Positions 33,837 to 42,594 are shown, numbered from the stretch's first letter. The stretch is DNA of 64,000 nucleotides from Pseudomonadota bacterium (GCA_021324155.1 JAJPJQ010000010.1:124001-188000); one strand, 5' to 3'. The notes: generated by a model not told the origin, from the letters alone. A program made the numbers and translations.

Positions 33837-34796
33837 ATGGCTAAAAAAGTCCACCTGACGCTCGCGTGCGGCGACTACGAGAGCGTGCGCGCGCTGATCG
33901 ACGGCAGCGTCGAGCCGGAGGGCGTCGAGCTCACGGTCTTGACCGATATGGAGTCGAGCATCCGCCACTGGCGCATGATCCGGAACCGCGAGTTCGACGT
34001 GGCGGAGCTCTCGATGTCGAACTACATCGCGGCGAAGGTGCGCGGGCAGCCGTTCGTCGCGATACCGGTGTTTCTCCACCGCCGCTTCCGCCACAGCTTC
34101 ATCTTCACGAACGTGAAGAAGGGCATCCAGAAGCCGGCGGACCTGATCGGCCGCAAAGTCGGCTTGAGAAACTTCTCGGCGACGGCGAACCTCTGGATGC
34201 GCGGCATCCTCGAGCACGAATTCGGCGTGCCGCACAAAAAGATTCAATGGTTCAAGCAGGACGACGAGGAGGTCGAGGTCGATCTGCCCAAGGACCTCTC
34301 ACTGACGAAAATTCCCGACGGCGCGGACATCGAGGACATGCTCGCCGAGGGCGAGATCGACGCGCTGCTCCATCCCGAGCTGATCCGGCCGATCCTCGCC
34401 CGCGACCCGCGCGTGGGGCGGCTCTTCCCCGATTACAAGGAGCGCGAGATCGAATACTTCAAGCGCACCGGGATTTTCCCCATCATGCACACGACCGCGA
34501 TCCGCGCCGAGGTGGTCGAGCGCTATCCGTGGCTGCCGGTGAGCCTCTACAAAGCCTTCGAGCGCGCGAAGCGCATCGCCTACCAGAAGATGGAGAACCC
34601 GCGGCGCGTGCCGCTCGCGTGGTTCCGCCACGCGCTGGAGGAGCAGGAGGACATTCTCGGCAAGGACCCGTGGGTCTACGGCCTCGGGCCGGAAAACCGG
34701 AAGAATTTAGAAACGCTCATGCAGTATTCTGTCGAGCAGGGCTTCATCGACCGCAAGGTGCCGGTCGAGGAATTGTTCGTGGAATTGAAATTGTAG
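33837..34796 (+). CDS. 4,5-dihydroxyphthalate decarboxylase-like / ABC binding-protein-fold protein
   Basis: A 319-residue cytoplasmic-looking protein (no signal peptide) with the two-lobed periplasmic-binding-protein fold used by 4,5-dihydroxyphthalate decarboxylase-like proteins. Pattern: VHLTLACGDYESVRALIDGSVEPEGVELTVL, FDVAELSMSNYIAAKVRGQPFVAIPVFLHRRFRHSFIFTN, LIGRKVGLRNFSATANLWMRGILEHEFGV, IDALLHPELIRPIL, GLGPENRKNLETLMQYSVEQGFIDRKVPVEELF. Proteins like this are widely labelled as the decarboxylase, but most are uncharacterised; they occur with aromatic catabolism genes. Start ATG 33837, divergent from MscS with a 174-base gap. Confidence 0.85.
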   Translation: MAKKVHLTLACGDYESVRALIDGSVEPEGVELTVLTDMESSIRHWRMIRNREFDVAELSMSNYIAAKVRGQPFVAIPVFLHRRFRHSFIFTNVKKGIQKPADLIGRKVGLRNFSATANLWMRGILEHEFGVPHKKIQWFKQDDEEVEVDLPKDLSLTKIPDGADIEDMLAEGEIDALLHPELIRPILARDPRVGRLFPDYKEREIEYFKRTGIFPIMHTTAIRAEVVERYPWLPVSLYKAFERAKRIAYQKMENPRRVPLAWFRHALEEQEDILGKDPWVYGLGPENRKNLETLMQYSVEQGFIDRKVPVEELFVELKL

Positions 34797-34805
34797 ATCG
34801 AAGAA

Positions 34806-34829
34806 GGGCACGGCACGCCGTGCCCCTAC
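34806..34829. repeat. B-type palindrome
   Basis: GGGCACGGCACGCCGTGCCC followed by CTAC, ten bases after the stop of the decarboxylase-like gene. It is 9 kb from the RAYT cluster. Confidence 0.85.
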
Positions 34830-34925
34830 AGAAATCCGAAATCCATCCTTCGTGAATTCTTCCTCTCCCCGCCTCAAGGGCAAAGGCAGTCAGGCGAATA
34901 CAACGAACGTTTTTACCTCTTCGAC

Positions 34926-34949
34926 GTAGGGGCACGGCGTGCCGTGCCC
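34926..34949. repeat. B-type palindrome, reverse orientation
   Basis: GTAG then GGGCACGGCGTGCCGTGCCC. It faces the copy at 34806 across about 100 bases, a typical REP-doublet (BIME-like) layout, and sits 57 bases before the SDR gene. Confidence 0.85.
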
Positions 34950-35005
34950 TCTCTATCTCCATCCGCCTTTACGCCTCGAGTGTTTTTCGTTACTGTGTGA
35001 AAATC

Positions 35006-35713
35006 ATGGAAACCGCCATCGTCGCCGGCGTCGGTCCCGGGCTCGGCGCCGCGCTCGCGCGCGCCTTCGCGCGCGAAGGCTTCGCCGTAGGCCTGCTCGC
35101 GCGGAAGCCCGACACGGGCCGTGAGGTCGCGTGGGAGATCCGCTCCGCAGGCGGCAAGGCTGCATCGCTGGAGGTCGACGTGACCGACCGCGACGCGCTG
35201 CGCGTGGCGGTGGAGCAGCTCCGCAGCGAACTGGGCGCCGTGACTGCGCTCGCCTACAACGCGAGCGGCTTCGGCCGCGGGAAATTTTTGGAGCTCGACC
35301 CGCAATCGATCCGCGCCGCCTTCGAGGTCAGCGTGATGGGCGCGGTCCATCTGGCGCAGGCGGTGATCCCCGGCATGCTGCAGGCCGGGCGCGGCTTCAT
35401 CTCGCTTACGGGCGCAACAGCGTCGCTCCGCGGCCGCGCGGGATTCGCCGGCTTCGCGATCGCGAAATCGGGGCTCCGCATGCTGGGGCAGTCGCTCGCG
35501 CGCGAGTTCCACCCGCAGGGAATCCACGTGGTGCACGTGATCGTCGACGGCCAGATCGACAACCCGCGCAGCCGCGCGCGCGACCCCAAGCGCGACGTTT
35601 CGACGATGATCCCGCCGCGCGCGATCGCCGACGCGGTGATCGCAGCGCTGAAGCAGCCGAAAAACGCCTGGACACACGAGCTCGACATCCGGCCCGCGGC
35701 GGAGAGCTTCTAG
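35006..35713 (+). CDS. SDR family oxidoreductase-like protein lacking the catalytic tyrosine
   Basis: A 235-residue Rossmann-fold short-chain dehydrogenase-like protein. The N-terminus METAIVAGVGPGLGAALARAFAREGFAVGLLARKP carries a GxGPGLG cofactor loop. The usual YxxxK active site reads FAIAK in SLRGRAGFAGFAIAKSGLRMLGQSLARE, so phenylalanine stands where tyrosine is expected; the lysine and the preceding TGATAS serine are kept. A set of SDR proteins with AGFA-FA-AK-ALR has this change, so it is probably natural. Catalysis by the standard mechanism is doubtful. ATG 35006 chosen over GTG 34997; no strong ribosome site for either. Confidence 0.85.
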   Translation: METAIVAGVGPGLGAALARAFAREGFAVGLLARKPDTGREVAWEIRSAGGKAASLEVDVTDRDALRVAVEQLRSELGAVTALAYNASGFGRGKFLELDPQSIRAAFEVSVMGAVHLAQAVIPGMLQAGRGFISLTGATASLRGRAGFAGFAIAKSGLRMLGQSLAREFHPQGIHVVHVIVDGQIDNPRSRARDPKRDVSTMIPPRAIADAVIAALKQPKNAWTHELDIRPAAESF

Positions 35714-35767
35714 CCGCTTAAAGCCGCGCGCAAGTTTTTTCCTTCCCGCGCGGCGCACGAGCATTCC

Positions 35768-36670
35768 ATGCCCGACTCGAATAACCATCCGCCGGCTAAG
35801 CCGCCGCTCTCTGCCTACGCGATCTTATTCCTGCCGCCGATTTTCTGGAGCAGCAACTTCATCGTCGGCAAGGCTCTGGTCGGCAAGGTCCCCCCGTGGA
35901 CGCTCAACACCGGGCGCTTTACCGTCTCGGCGCTGATCCTGCTGCCGTGGCTGCTCTACCGGCGCGAGCGGCCGCCGCCGCGCTCGACCTGGCTGCCGCT
36001 CGTGCTCATGAGCATCACCGGCGTCTTCGCCTTCAACGCCGTGCTCTACATCGGGCTCCGCTACACGGGCGCGATCAACGCGACGCTCGTGAACGCGACC
36101 ACGCCGGTCACGACGACGCTGATCGCGCATTTTTTGATCCGCGAGGAGATCACGCGCAGGCGCGTGCTCGGCATCGCGCTATCGTTCATCGGCATCGGCT
36201 GGATCGTCGGCCGCGGCTCGCTCGCCGCCCTGCTCGCGCTCAATCTCAACCTGGGCGACGTGATCGTCTTCTTCGCCACCTCGCTCTGGGGGTTCTACAT
36301 GGTGATGGCGAAGCCGATGATGCGCCACATGTCGCCGCCGGCGCTGACGGCGGTCACGACGATCATCGGCGCGCTGTTTTTACTGCCTGCGTCGGCCGTC
36401 GAGCTGAGTATCGTGCCGGCCGATCTCATGCGCGCCGAAGTGATCGCGGCGATATTGTACCTGGGAGTTTTCCCGTCGTTCCTATCGTTTACGCTGTGGA
36501 ACCGTTCGATCCGCACCTTCGGGCCGAGCCGGGCGAGCCTCGCGTATAATACACTGCCGCTTTTCGCGGTCATTCTGGCGGGAATTTTTTTGGGCGAGAG
36601 CCTGAGATTGTATCAGATCGTCGGCGGCGCGATCATCATCGCCGGCGTCGTCATCGGCACGCGCGACTAG
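35768..36670 (+). CDS. EamA/DMT superfamily transporter
   Basis: A 300-residue inner-membrane permease with ten hydrophobic helices in two five-helix EamA repeats: LFLPPIFWSSNFIVGKALVGKVPPWTLNTGRFTVSALILLPWLLY, GLRYTGAINATLVNATTPVTTTLIAHFLIREEITRRRVLGIALSFIGIGWIVG, then VIVFFATSLWGFYMVMAKPMMR and VFPSFLSFTLWNRSIRTFGPSRASLAYNTLPLFAVILAGIFLGESLRLYQIVGGAIIIAGVVIG. The exported metabolite is unknown. It is convergent with dnaN; the two ORFs overlap by 4 bases at their stops. Confidence 0.93.
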   Translation: MPDSNNHPPAKPPLSAYAILFLPPIFWSSNFIVGKALVGKVPPWTLNTGRFTVSALILLPWLLYRRERPPPRSTWLPLVLMSITGVFAFNAVLYIGLRYTGAINATLVNATTPVTTTLIAHFLIREEITRRRVLGIALSFIGIGWIVGRGSLAALLALNLNLGDVIVFFATSLWGFYMVMAKPMMRHMSPPALTAVTTIIGALFLLPASAVELSIVPADLMRAEVIAAILYLGVFPSFLSFTLWNRSIRTFGPSRASLAYNTLPLFAVILAGIFLGESLRLYQIVGGAIIIAGVVIGTRD

Positions 36671-37773
36671 AGCCGCATCGGCATGATGACGTAGAGATAT
36701 CCTTCGTCGTCGCTTTTCTTGAGGATGCTCGGGCTTACGTCGTCCTTAAGCGCGACATTGACCTCGCCGCCCTCGCCGAGGACAGTGAGCACGTCGATGA
36801 GATAGCGCGCGTTGAAGCCGACGGTGAGCGGCTTGCCGTTGTATTCGATTTCGATTTCCTCGACGGCTTCCCCGAGCTCCGGGTTGCTCGCGGTGATCGC
36901 GACCTTCCCCGACTTGAGGTCCATCTTAATGCCTTTGTAACGCTCGCTCGAGAGCAATGAGACGCGCCGGAGCGCGTGGAGAAAATCCGCCGCGGTCAGG
37001 CGCGCGAGCTGCGGATTGTCCTTCGGGATGACCTTCGTATAATCCGGGAAATCGCCCTCGATCAGGCGCATGAAGAGCTCGACCTCGTCCTTGACGACGA
37101 GCCCCATGTTCTCCTTGAAGCCGACCGAGACGAGGCCGTCGTCGGCGCCTTCGAGCAGCCGGCGCAGCTCGGTCAACCCCTTGCGCGGCAGGATCACGCC
37201 CTTGGCGAGGCCGAGCGCGCCGATGCCACGGTCGATCAGCGCAAGGCGGTGGCCGTCGGTCGCGACCATGCGCAGCTTGCCGTCTTTCGCCTCTTCGATG
37301 AAAACGCCGTTCAGGTTGTAGCGCGTCTCATCGCTCGAGACCGAAAAAATCGTGCGCTCGATCATCTCGCGCAGCGTTTTCGCCGGCACGCTCGACATCT
37401 TCTCGCCGTCAAACTTTGGAAATTGAGGAAACTCGCGGGCGTCGAGACCGACGATCTTGAAGACCGATTTGCCGCTCTTAATCTCGACCCATTCGTTTTC
37501 CAGCCGCTTCAACTGCAGGGTTTCTTCGGGCGCCTCGCGCACGATCTCGTAAAGTTTTTTTGCCCCGACGGTGACGACGCCTTCGCGGACGACTTCGCCC
37601 TCGAGCTTGCCGCGAATGCCGACTTCGAGGTCGGTGGCTGTCAGGTGGATGCCGGCCTTGCGCGATTCGATCAGGACGTTGGCGAGAATCGGCATCGTGT
37701 TGCGTCGCTCAACGATGCCTTGCGTCCAGTAGAGGGTCGCGAGGAGGTCCGCCTTCTTGGCCCTAAATTCCAT
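36667..37773 (-). CDS. dnaN: DNA polymerase III beta sliding clamp
   Basis: A 368-residue ring-forming clamp (two subunits, three domains each) that tethers replicative polymerase to DNA. Blocks: MEFRAKKADLLATLYWTQGIVERRNTMPILANVLIE, LTATDLEVGI, ETRYNLNGVFIE, MVATDGHRLALIDR, LPRKGLTELRRLLE, YTKVIPKDNPQLARL, NPELGEAVEEIEIEYNGKPLTVGFNARYLIDVL and a C-terminal YLYVIMPMRL that forms the protein-binding pocket. It follows dnaA on the same strand, the classic origin arrangement, but is not followed by recF or gyrB here. Confidence 0.98.
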   Translation of the reverse strand: MEFRAKKADLLATLYWTQGIVERRNTMPILANVLIESRKAGIHLTATDLEVGIRGKLEGEVVREGVVTVGAKKLYEIVREAPEETLQLKRLENEWVEIKSGKSVFKIVGLDAREFPQFPKFDGEKMSSVPAKTLREMIERTIFSVSSDETRYNLNGVFIEEAKDGKLRMVATDGHRLALIDRGIGALGLAKGVILPRKGLTELRRLLEGADDGLVSVGFKENMGLVVKDEVELFMRLIEGDFPDYTKVIPKDNPQLARLTAADFLHALRRVSLLSSERYKGIKMDLKSGKVAITASNPELGEAVEEIEIEYNGKPLTVGFNARYLIDVLTVLGEGGEVNVALKDDVSPSILKKSDDEGYLYVIMPMRL

Positions 37774-37994
37774 TTATACCTCCCGACTCTTATTGCTCCC
37801 CTTATATAAGATAAACAGAGGAGTAATAGTAGGGCCTGTGTATAACGCGCACAACCGGCCTATGTCCAGATGGAAAGGCGCTTTTTTGCTGTGCATCAAT
37901 CGCGCCGCTTTTCCACATGCGTCAACAGATCGGCCGCCGTCGCGTTTTGGGGGGAGGTTATGCTCAGAAATCACGTCTTTTTTCCACAGCTCTT
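37774..37994. promoter_or_regulatory. dnaA-dnaN spacer with DnaA-box-like sites
   Basis: A 221-base gap containing TTTTCCACA at 37909-37917 and again at 37980-37988 (one mismatch from the TTATCCACA box). It probably contributes to origin function and to dnaN control by DnaA. Confidence 0.5.
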
Positions 37995-39338
37995 TCACGA
38001 CCGTTTGATGTTGAGATTCTTCTCCAGTTTCTCGATCGTGGTTTGCATCTGAGGGTCTTCCTTGATCTTCTTCTCGATCGTCTTGGCGGCGTGAATAACG
38101 GTCGAATGGTCGCGGCCGCCGAATTTCGATCCGATGGTCGGGAAGGAAGTCGAGGTGTGCTTGCGCGCGAGATACATCGCGACCTGCCGCGGCAGCGCGA
38201 TGTTCTTGGTGCGGCGCTTCGCCTTGAGGTCGTTGATCTTGAGATTGTAGTAATCGCAGATCGTTTTCTGGATGCTCTCGACCGTGACTTCGCGCGAGTT
38301 GCCGCGGAGCGTGTTGTGCAGGACCTCCTTGGCGAGGTCGATCGAGATCGTCGCCTTGGTCAGCGAGGCGAAGGCGCCGAGGCGCGTCAGCGACCCTTCG
38401 AGCTCGCGGACATTGGAATCGATGTGCGAGGCGAGAAAGATCGCCACGTCGTGCGGCAGCATGACGCCCTCGACCTCGGCTTTTTTCTGGAGGATCGCGA
38501 CCCGCGTCTCCATGTCCGGCGGCTGGATGTCGGCGATCAGCCCCCACTCGAAGCGGTTCCGCAGGCGGTCTTCCAGCTCGGGGATTTCCTTCGGAAACTT
38601 ATCCGATGTGATGATGATCTGCTTGTGCGACTCGTAGAGCGAGTTGAACGTGTGGAAGAACTCCTCCTGGGTCCGCTCTTTGCCGGCAATGAACTGCACG
38701 TCGTCGAGAATCAGCGCGTCGATGTTGCGAAAGCGCGTCTTGAACTCGTCCATCTTGTCGCGCCTCAGCGACGCGATCAGCTCGTTCATGAACGACTCCG
38801 AGCTGAGATAGAGAATCTTGTTCGCCGGCCGCCTTTCCACGATCCGATGGCCGATCGCGTTGATGAGGTGCGTCTTGCCGAGGCCGACTCCGCCGTAGAT
38901 AAACAGCGGATTGTAATGCTCGCCGGGCTGGTTCGCGACCGCCAGCGACGCGGCGTGGGCGAACTGATTGCTCGCGCCGACCACGAAGTTCTCGAACGTA
39001 TACTTGGGGATGAGATTATTCGCCCGCGGCTGGGCTTTCGGCGCTTCGCGCTCCGCGACGCGCTTTTCCACGGGCGCCGGCTCCAGCGACGTCTGCAAAT
39101 TCTGGTTGACCGCCAGCGAGATTTTGACTTCGTGCTGCGCCGCGAGCGCCAGCGTGTCGTGAATCGAGCGGAGGAAATGCTCCGCGAGCCAGTCGCGGAA
39201 GAATTTGTTCGGGACTTCGAGAAGAATCTCGGCGTCGGAGGATTCGCGCGCCCGGATCGGCTTGATCCAGGTCTCAAAATTCTGCTGGCCGAGCTGCTCG
39301 CGCAACTGCCCCAGCGCTTCTTGCCACATCTGGCTCAT
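37995..39338 (-). CDS. dnaA: Chromosomal replication initiator DnaA
   Basis: A 447-residue AAA+ initiator that binds DnaA boxes and melts the origin. Domain I starts MSQMWQEALGQLREQLGQQNFETWIKPIRA. Domain III has Walker A GGVGLGKTHLINAIGH, Walker B LILDDVQFIAGKERTQEEFFHTFN and the arginine-rich RLRNRFEWGLIADIQPPD. Domain IV ends with the DnaA signature RDHSTVIHAAKTIEKK. The ATG at 39338 follows a GAGGTCGGCC stretch. Its promoter region coincides with the predicted origin. Confidence 0.98.
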   Translation of the reverse strand: MSQMWQEALGQLREQLGQQNFETWIKPIRARESSDAEILLEVPNKFFRDWLAEHFLRSIHDTLALAAQHEVKISLAVNQNLQTSLEPAPVEKRVAEREAPKAQPRANNLIPKYTFENFVVGASNQFAHAASLAVANQPGEHYNPLFIYGGVGLGKTHLINAIGHRIVERRPANKILYLSSESFMNELIASLRRDKMDEFKTRFRNIDALILDDVQFIAGKERTQEEFFHTFNSLYESHKQIIITSDKFPKEIPELEDRLRNRFEWGLIADIQPPDMETRVAILQKKAEVEGVMLPHDVAIFLASHIDSNVRELEGSLTRLGAFASLTKATISIDLAKEVLHNTLRGNSREVTVESIQKTICDYYNLKINDLKAKRRTKNIALPRQVAMYLARKHTSTSFPTIGSKFGGRDHSTVIHAAKTIEKKIKEDPQMQTTIEKLEKNLNIKRS

Positions 39339-39758
39339 GGCCGACCTCGGGCGGAATCGGTTCTAACCTACCGGGAAATAAGTGAAATTAGCCATTGAGT
39401 TACGAACAAAATTATCCACATCTGTGGATAACTGAAAAATGACGAAACCCGGCATCGACTTACCGGCGATCTTTAACAGCGCAATGAACAGTCGGAGGGC
39501 GATTGAGAAGCGGCGTTTATCCGGCACATGCGAAAAGCACCGATTCTGGTCGAAGTCCGGATCGAACATCGCTTCCTTGGTTTTTCTTTTTTGGTCTGCA
39601 GGCGATCGCACGACAAAAAGATCTGTGGATAATTTTGTCGCGGGAAAAATTCATAGTCCTTTTCCACAACCATTGCAAGAAAAAAATTGCATAAAAAAAA
39701 TTGAGCGCGCGCGAGCGCCGGCTTGACATGAAAACAACGGCGATGTTACGCCAAAAAC
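39339..39758. other. Predicted chromosomal origin (oriC) between dnaA and hemL
   Basis: A 420-base gene-free region. It contains perfect DnaA boxes TTATCCACA at 39412-39420 and, inverted, TGTGGATAA at 39423-39431 and 39624-39632, plus a TTTTCCACA near-match at 39660-39668. AT-rich tracts at 39575-39640 and 39650-39705 (runs of A and T) are candidates for the unwinding element. Short open frames here have no family pattern and are not genes. Position beside dnaA/dnaN agrees. Confidence 0.85.
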
Positions 39759-41042
39759 ATGTCCGATCGTTCGCGCGAATGGTTTGAGCGCGCGGTAAAA
39801 AGAATTCCCGGCGGCGTCAACAGCCCCGTGCGCGCATGGAAGGCCGTCGGCGGCGCGCCGCGATTCGTCGCGAGCGGCGGCGGCGCGCGCATCGTCGACG
39901 TGGACGGCGAATCCTACATCGATTTCGTCGGCTCGTGGGGGCCGTTGATTCTTGGTCACGCGCATCCCGAGATCGTCGCCGCCATCGAAGCGGCGGCGAA
40001 GGACGGCACGAGCTTCGGCGCGCCGACGCCGCTCGAAGTCGAGCTCGCCGAGGCCGTGGTAGAGCGTTTTCCGTCGGTCGAGAAGCTCCGCCTGGTGAGC
40101 TCCGGAACCGAGGCGACGATGAGCGCGATCCGCGTCGCGCGCGCGTACACGCGCCGGAGCCGCATCGTCAAGTTCGACGGCTGCTATCACGGCCACGTCG
40201 ACGCGCTGCTCGCGCGCGCGGGCTCAGGCGTGGCGAGCCTGGCGCTTCCCGACAGCGCCGGCGTGCCGCCGGCCTTCGCCGCCGAGACCGCCGTCGCGCC
40301 GTTCAACGACAGAGCCGCGGTCGAGGCGCTTTTCGCGGCCGGCGGCGACTCCATCGCTGCGGTCATTGTCGAGCCGGTCTGCGGCAACATGGGCGTGATC
40401 GCGCCGGCGCCCGGGTTTCTCGATTTTCTTCGCAATATCACTGAGAAGAACGGCGCGCTGCTCATCTTCGACGAGGTCATCACGGGCTTTCGCGTCGCGC
40501 GCGGCGGCGCCCAGGAGCTGTTTAACATCCGACCCGACCTCACCTGCCTCGGCAAGATTCTCGGCGGCGGCCTGCCGCTCGGCGCTTTCGGCGGCCGCGC
40601 CGATATCATGGACATGCTCGCGCCGGAAGGCCCGGTGTATCAGGCGGGCACGCTCTCCGGGAACCCGCTCGCGGTCGCCGCCGGTCTCGCGATGCTCCAT
40701 GCCCTGGGGCGCCCGGGTGTCTACGAAAAACTCGAAGCGTTGAGCGCCCGCTTTCAGCGCGGGCTCGAAGCTGCTCTCAAGTCCCGGCGCGTCGCGGGCA
40801 TCGTCGCGCGGCAGGGATCGATGCTGACGCTTTTCTTCGGTCTCGAGCGTGTGCGCGATGCGGAAGAAGCGCGCGGCGCCGACCGCGAGCGCTTCGCCCG
40901 TTTTTTCCACGGTATGCTGGCGCGCGGCTTTTACTGGCCGCCATCGCAGTTCGAGGCGGCGTTCGTGTCGCTCGCGCACAGCGAAGAAGAAATTGATCGG
41001 GCGGTCGCAGCCTTCGACGATTGGGCGGCCGCAGAGCGTTGA
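39759..41042 (+). CDS. hemL: Glutamate-1-semialdehyde 2,1-aminomutase
   Basis: A 427-residue PLP enzyme that makes 5-aminolevulinate in the C5 heme pathway. Blocks: SREWFERAVKRIPGGVNSPVRAWKAVGGAPRFV, YIDFVGSWGPLILGHAHPEIV, RLVSSGTEATMSAIRVARAYTRRSRIVKFDGCYHGH, LIFDEVITGFRVARGGAQELF, and the PLP lysine K266 in TCLGKILGGGLPLGAFGG. Length and motifs are standard. It diverges from dnaA across the predicted origin. Confidence 0.97.
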   Translation: MSDRSREWFERAVKRIPGGVNSPVRAWKAVGGAPRFVASGGGARIVDVDGESYIDFVGSWGPLILGHAHPEIVAAIEAAAKDGTSFGAPTPLEVELAEAVVERFPSVEKLRLVSSGTEATMSAIRVARAYTRRSRIVKFDGCYHGHVDALLARAGSGVASLALPDSAGVPPAFAAETAVAPFNDRAAVEALFAAGGDSIAAVIVEPVCGNMGVIAPAPGFLDFLRNITEKNGALLIFDEVITGFRVARGGAQELFNIRPDLTCLGKILGGGLPLGAFGGRADIMDMLAPEGPVYQAGTLSGNPLAVAAGLAMLHALGRPGVYEKLEALSARFQRGLEAALKSRRVAGIVARQGSMLTLFFGLERVRDAEEARGADRERFARFFHGMLARGFYWPPSQFEAAFVSLAHSEEEIDRAVAAFDDWAAAER

Positions 41043-41051
41043 CGCCGGGGT

Positions 41052-41092
41052 TTATTGGGTTGCTTGAGTTTATTGAGTTAAAAACCCAATAA
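41052..41092. repeat. TTATTGGGTT/AACCCAATAA hairpin after hemL
   Basis: A 10-base stem (41052-41061 with 41083-41092) with internal TTTATTGAGTT repeats. It could form a hairpin between hemL and the atp F0 operon; the T-tract is poor, so terminator function is unproven. Confidence 0.5.
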
Positions 41093-41186
41093 CCCAATGA
41101 AACTCAGCAAACCCGAAAGGCGAGAATCAACCGACTCTCGAACCACGGTTGAAGTCGCGCGGAGCGCGTGATAAATCACCTGCGGA

Positions 41187-41456
41187 GTGGCGGCGAACCA
41201 GCCGGATAAAGACCCCGGGAAAATCGATCTCCCGTTCGCCAAATTCGCCAAGTATCTCGCGGTGGGCATGGAAATTCCCACCACTATCGCCGGGTCGCTG
41301 ATCGTCGGCTACCTGCTTGATCGGTGGTTGGGAACGTCGCCGTGGATAACGGTCGTCGCGTCGGTCTTAGGGTTCTTCGGCGCCGTGTTTCGATTGACGC
41401 AGTATCTGAAATATTTTTCGGCAGACAAGAAAACGGATAAAAACGATGAGAGCTGA
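41187..41456 (+). CDS. AtpZ-like protein of the F0 operon
   Basis: An 89-residue membrane protein with two hydrophobic helices (AKYLAVGMEIPTTIAGSLIVGYLLDRWLG and WITVVASVLGFFGAVFRLTQYL). Its charged ends and GYLLDRWLGTSPW turn fit the AtpZ/AtpI-related proteins encoded at the head of many F0 operons, thought to help Mg2+ supply or c-ring assembly. The start is probably the GTG at 41187 after TGCGGA, a weak site. Its end overlaps the next gene by 11 bases. Confidence 0.8.
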   Translation: MAANQPDKDPGKIDLPFAKFAKYLAVGMEIPTTIAGSLIVGYLLDRWLGTSPWITVVASVLGFFGAVFRLTQYLKYFSADKKTDKNDES

Positions 41457-41817
41457 AGCGCTGGGGCCGGCGGTCATCCGCATCGAGGCGACGCACGCCG
41501 CGCTCGTGGCCGGTCTTTGGCTCGCGCTCGCGCCGGCGAAAGCGGTCGAGCCCATCTCGCTGATGGCCGGCGGGCTCTTCATGGGCATCAACTTTCTGCT
41601 TTTAAGCTCGGGCATCCGCTGGGTGCTGACGCCGTTTGCCGGCAGAGGCCGCGTGCGCAGCGGTGTCGCCCTCTTGGTCTTGAAAATGGCGCTTTTCCTC
41701 GGCGCGATCACGCTTCTGTTCACGCGCGTGCGCCTCGACCCGCTCTCGTTCACGCTCGGCTTCTCGTCGCTGCTGGCGGCGATTCTCGTCGAGCGCGTGT
41801 GGACGCTCTCACGGTAG
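41446..41817 (+). CDS. atpI: ATP synthase subunit I (AtpI-like)
   Basis: A 123-residue protein with four predicted membrane helices (ATHAALVAGLWLALAP, SLMAGGLFMGINFLLLSSGIRWVL, VALLVLKMALFLGAITLLF, SFTLGFSSLLAAILVERVW). The ATP synthase I family guides assembly of the c-ring. It overlaps the AtpZ-like gene and is 7 bases before atpB, so translation is coupled. Confidence 0.85.
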   Translation: MRAEALGPAVIRIEATHAALVAGLWLALAPAKAVEPISLMAGGLFMGINFLLLSSGIRWVLTPFAGRGRVRSGVALLVLKMALFLGAITLLFTRVRLDPLSFTLGFSSLLAAILVERVWTLSR

Positions 41818-41824
41818 GAAAAAC

Positions 41825-42520
41825 ATGGAACACCCGTTTACCTGGTATTCGCTGCTGCCGTACCCGATCAACCTCGTACCCGAGCCGAACTTCACGGCAA
41901 TCGTTGTGGCGCTCGTGGTGATCGGTCTAGCGCTCGCCTTCCGGGCAGCGCTCCGGACATCCAAAGACGCGGCGATCCCGGACGAAGGCACGACGGTACG
42001 AAACGTCATGGAAATGCTCGTCGAGATCGTCGTCGGCCTCTCCGACAGCATCATCGGCAAGAAAGGACGCCGGTACGTGCCGCTGTTCGGCACGCTGTTC
42101 CTTTTCATCCTCATCGGCAATTTCTTCGGCCTGATTCCCGGCGTCACGCCGCCTACGAGCAGCTTCTTTGTCAATTTGGGGATGGGGCTTGTCGTCTTCA
42201 TCGCGTATAACTATTACGGCGTGCGCGCGAACGGCGCGCACTACTTCAAGCAGTTCATGGGGCCGATGATCCTGCTCGCGCCGCTGTTCATCCTGATCGA
42301 GTTTTTCTCGCACATCTTTCGACCGATCTCGCTCTCGATTCGTCTTTTCGGCAACATGTTCGGCGACCACCTGGTGCTGGAGATCTTCAGCAATTTGACG
42401 AAGCTCGTGATCCCGGTGGCATTTTACATTCTGGGATCGCTCGTGTCGCTTATCCAGGCGGCGGTCTTCACGATTTTGACGGTTATCTATGTCGCCATGG
42501 CGATCAGCCATGAGCACTAA
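41825..42520 (+). CDS. atpB: ATP synthase F0 subunit a
   Basis: A 231-residue membrane subunit holding the proton half-channels. The essential arginine is R173 in FRPISLSIRLFGNMFGDHLVLEIF. Other blocks: EHPFTWYSLLPYPINLVPEPNF, RYVPLFGTLFLFILIGNFFGLIPGVTPPTSSFFVNLGMGLVVF, GSLVSLIQAAVFTILTVIYVAMAISHEH. Length and ending are normal. It is separated by 37 kb from the F1 genes of the same enzyme. Confidence 0.97.
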   Translation: MEHPFTWYSLLPYPINLVPEPNFTAIVVALVVIGLALAFRAALRTSKDAAIPDEGTTVRNVMEMLVEIVVGLSDSIIGKKGRRYVPLFGTLFLFILIGNFFGLIPGVTPPTSSFFVNLGMGLVVFIAYNYYGVRANGAHYFKQFMGPMILLAPLFILIEFFSHIFRPISLSIRLFGNMFGDHLVLEIFSNLTKLVIPVAFYILGSLVSLIQAAVFTILTVIYVAMAISHEH

Positions 42521-42594
42521 GCGGCCCGCCCGGCGGCGAGGATGAGGACAGAGGGGCGTAAGGGCATCGAGGCGCGCTGGAAAGGAGGAGGACA

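Noticed and set aside
39363-39726. Small genes in the dnaA-hemL gap
   Set aside because: Open frames of 60-95 codons overlap on both strands over DnaA boxes and AT tracts; none has a ribosome site or family.
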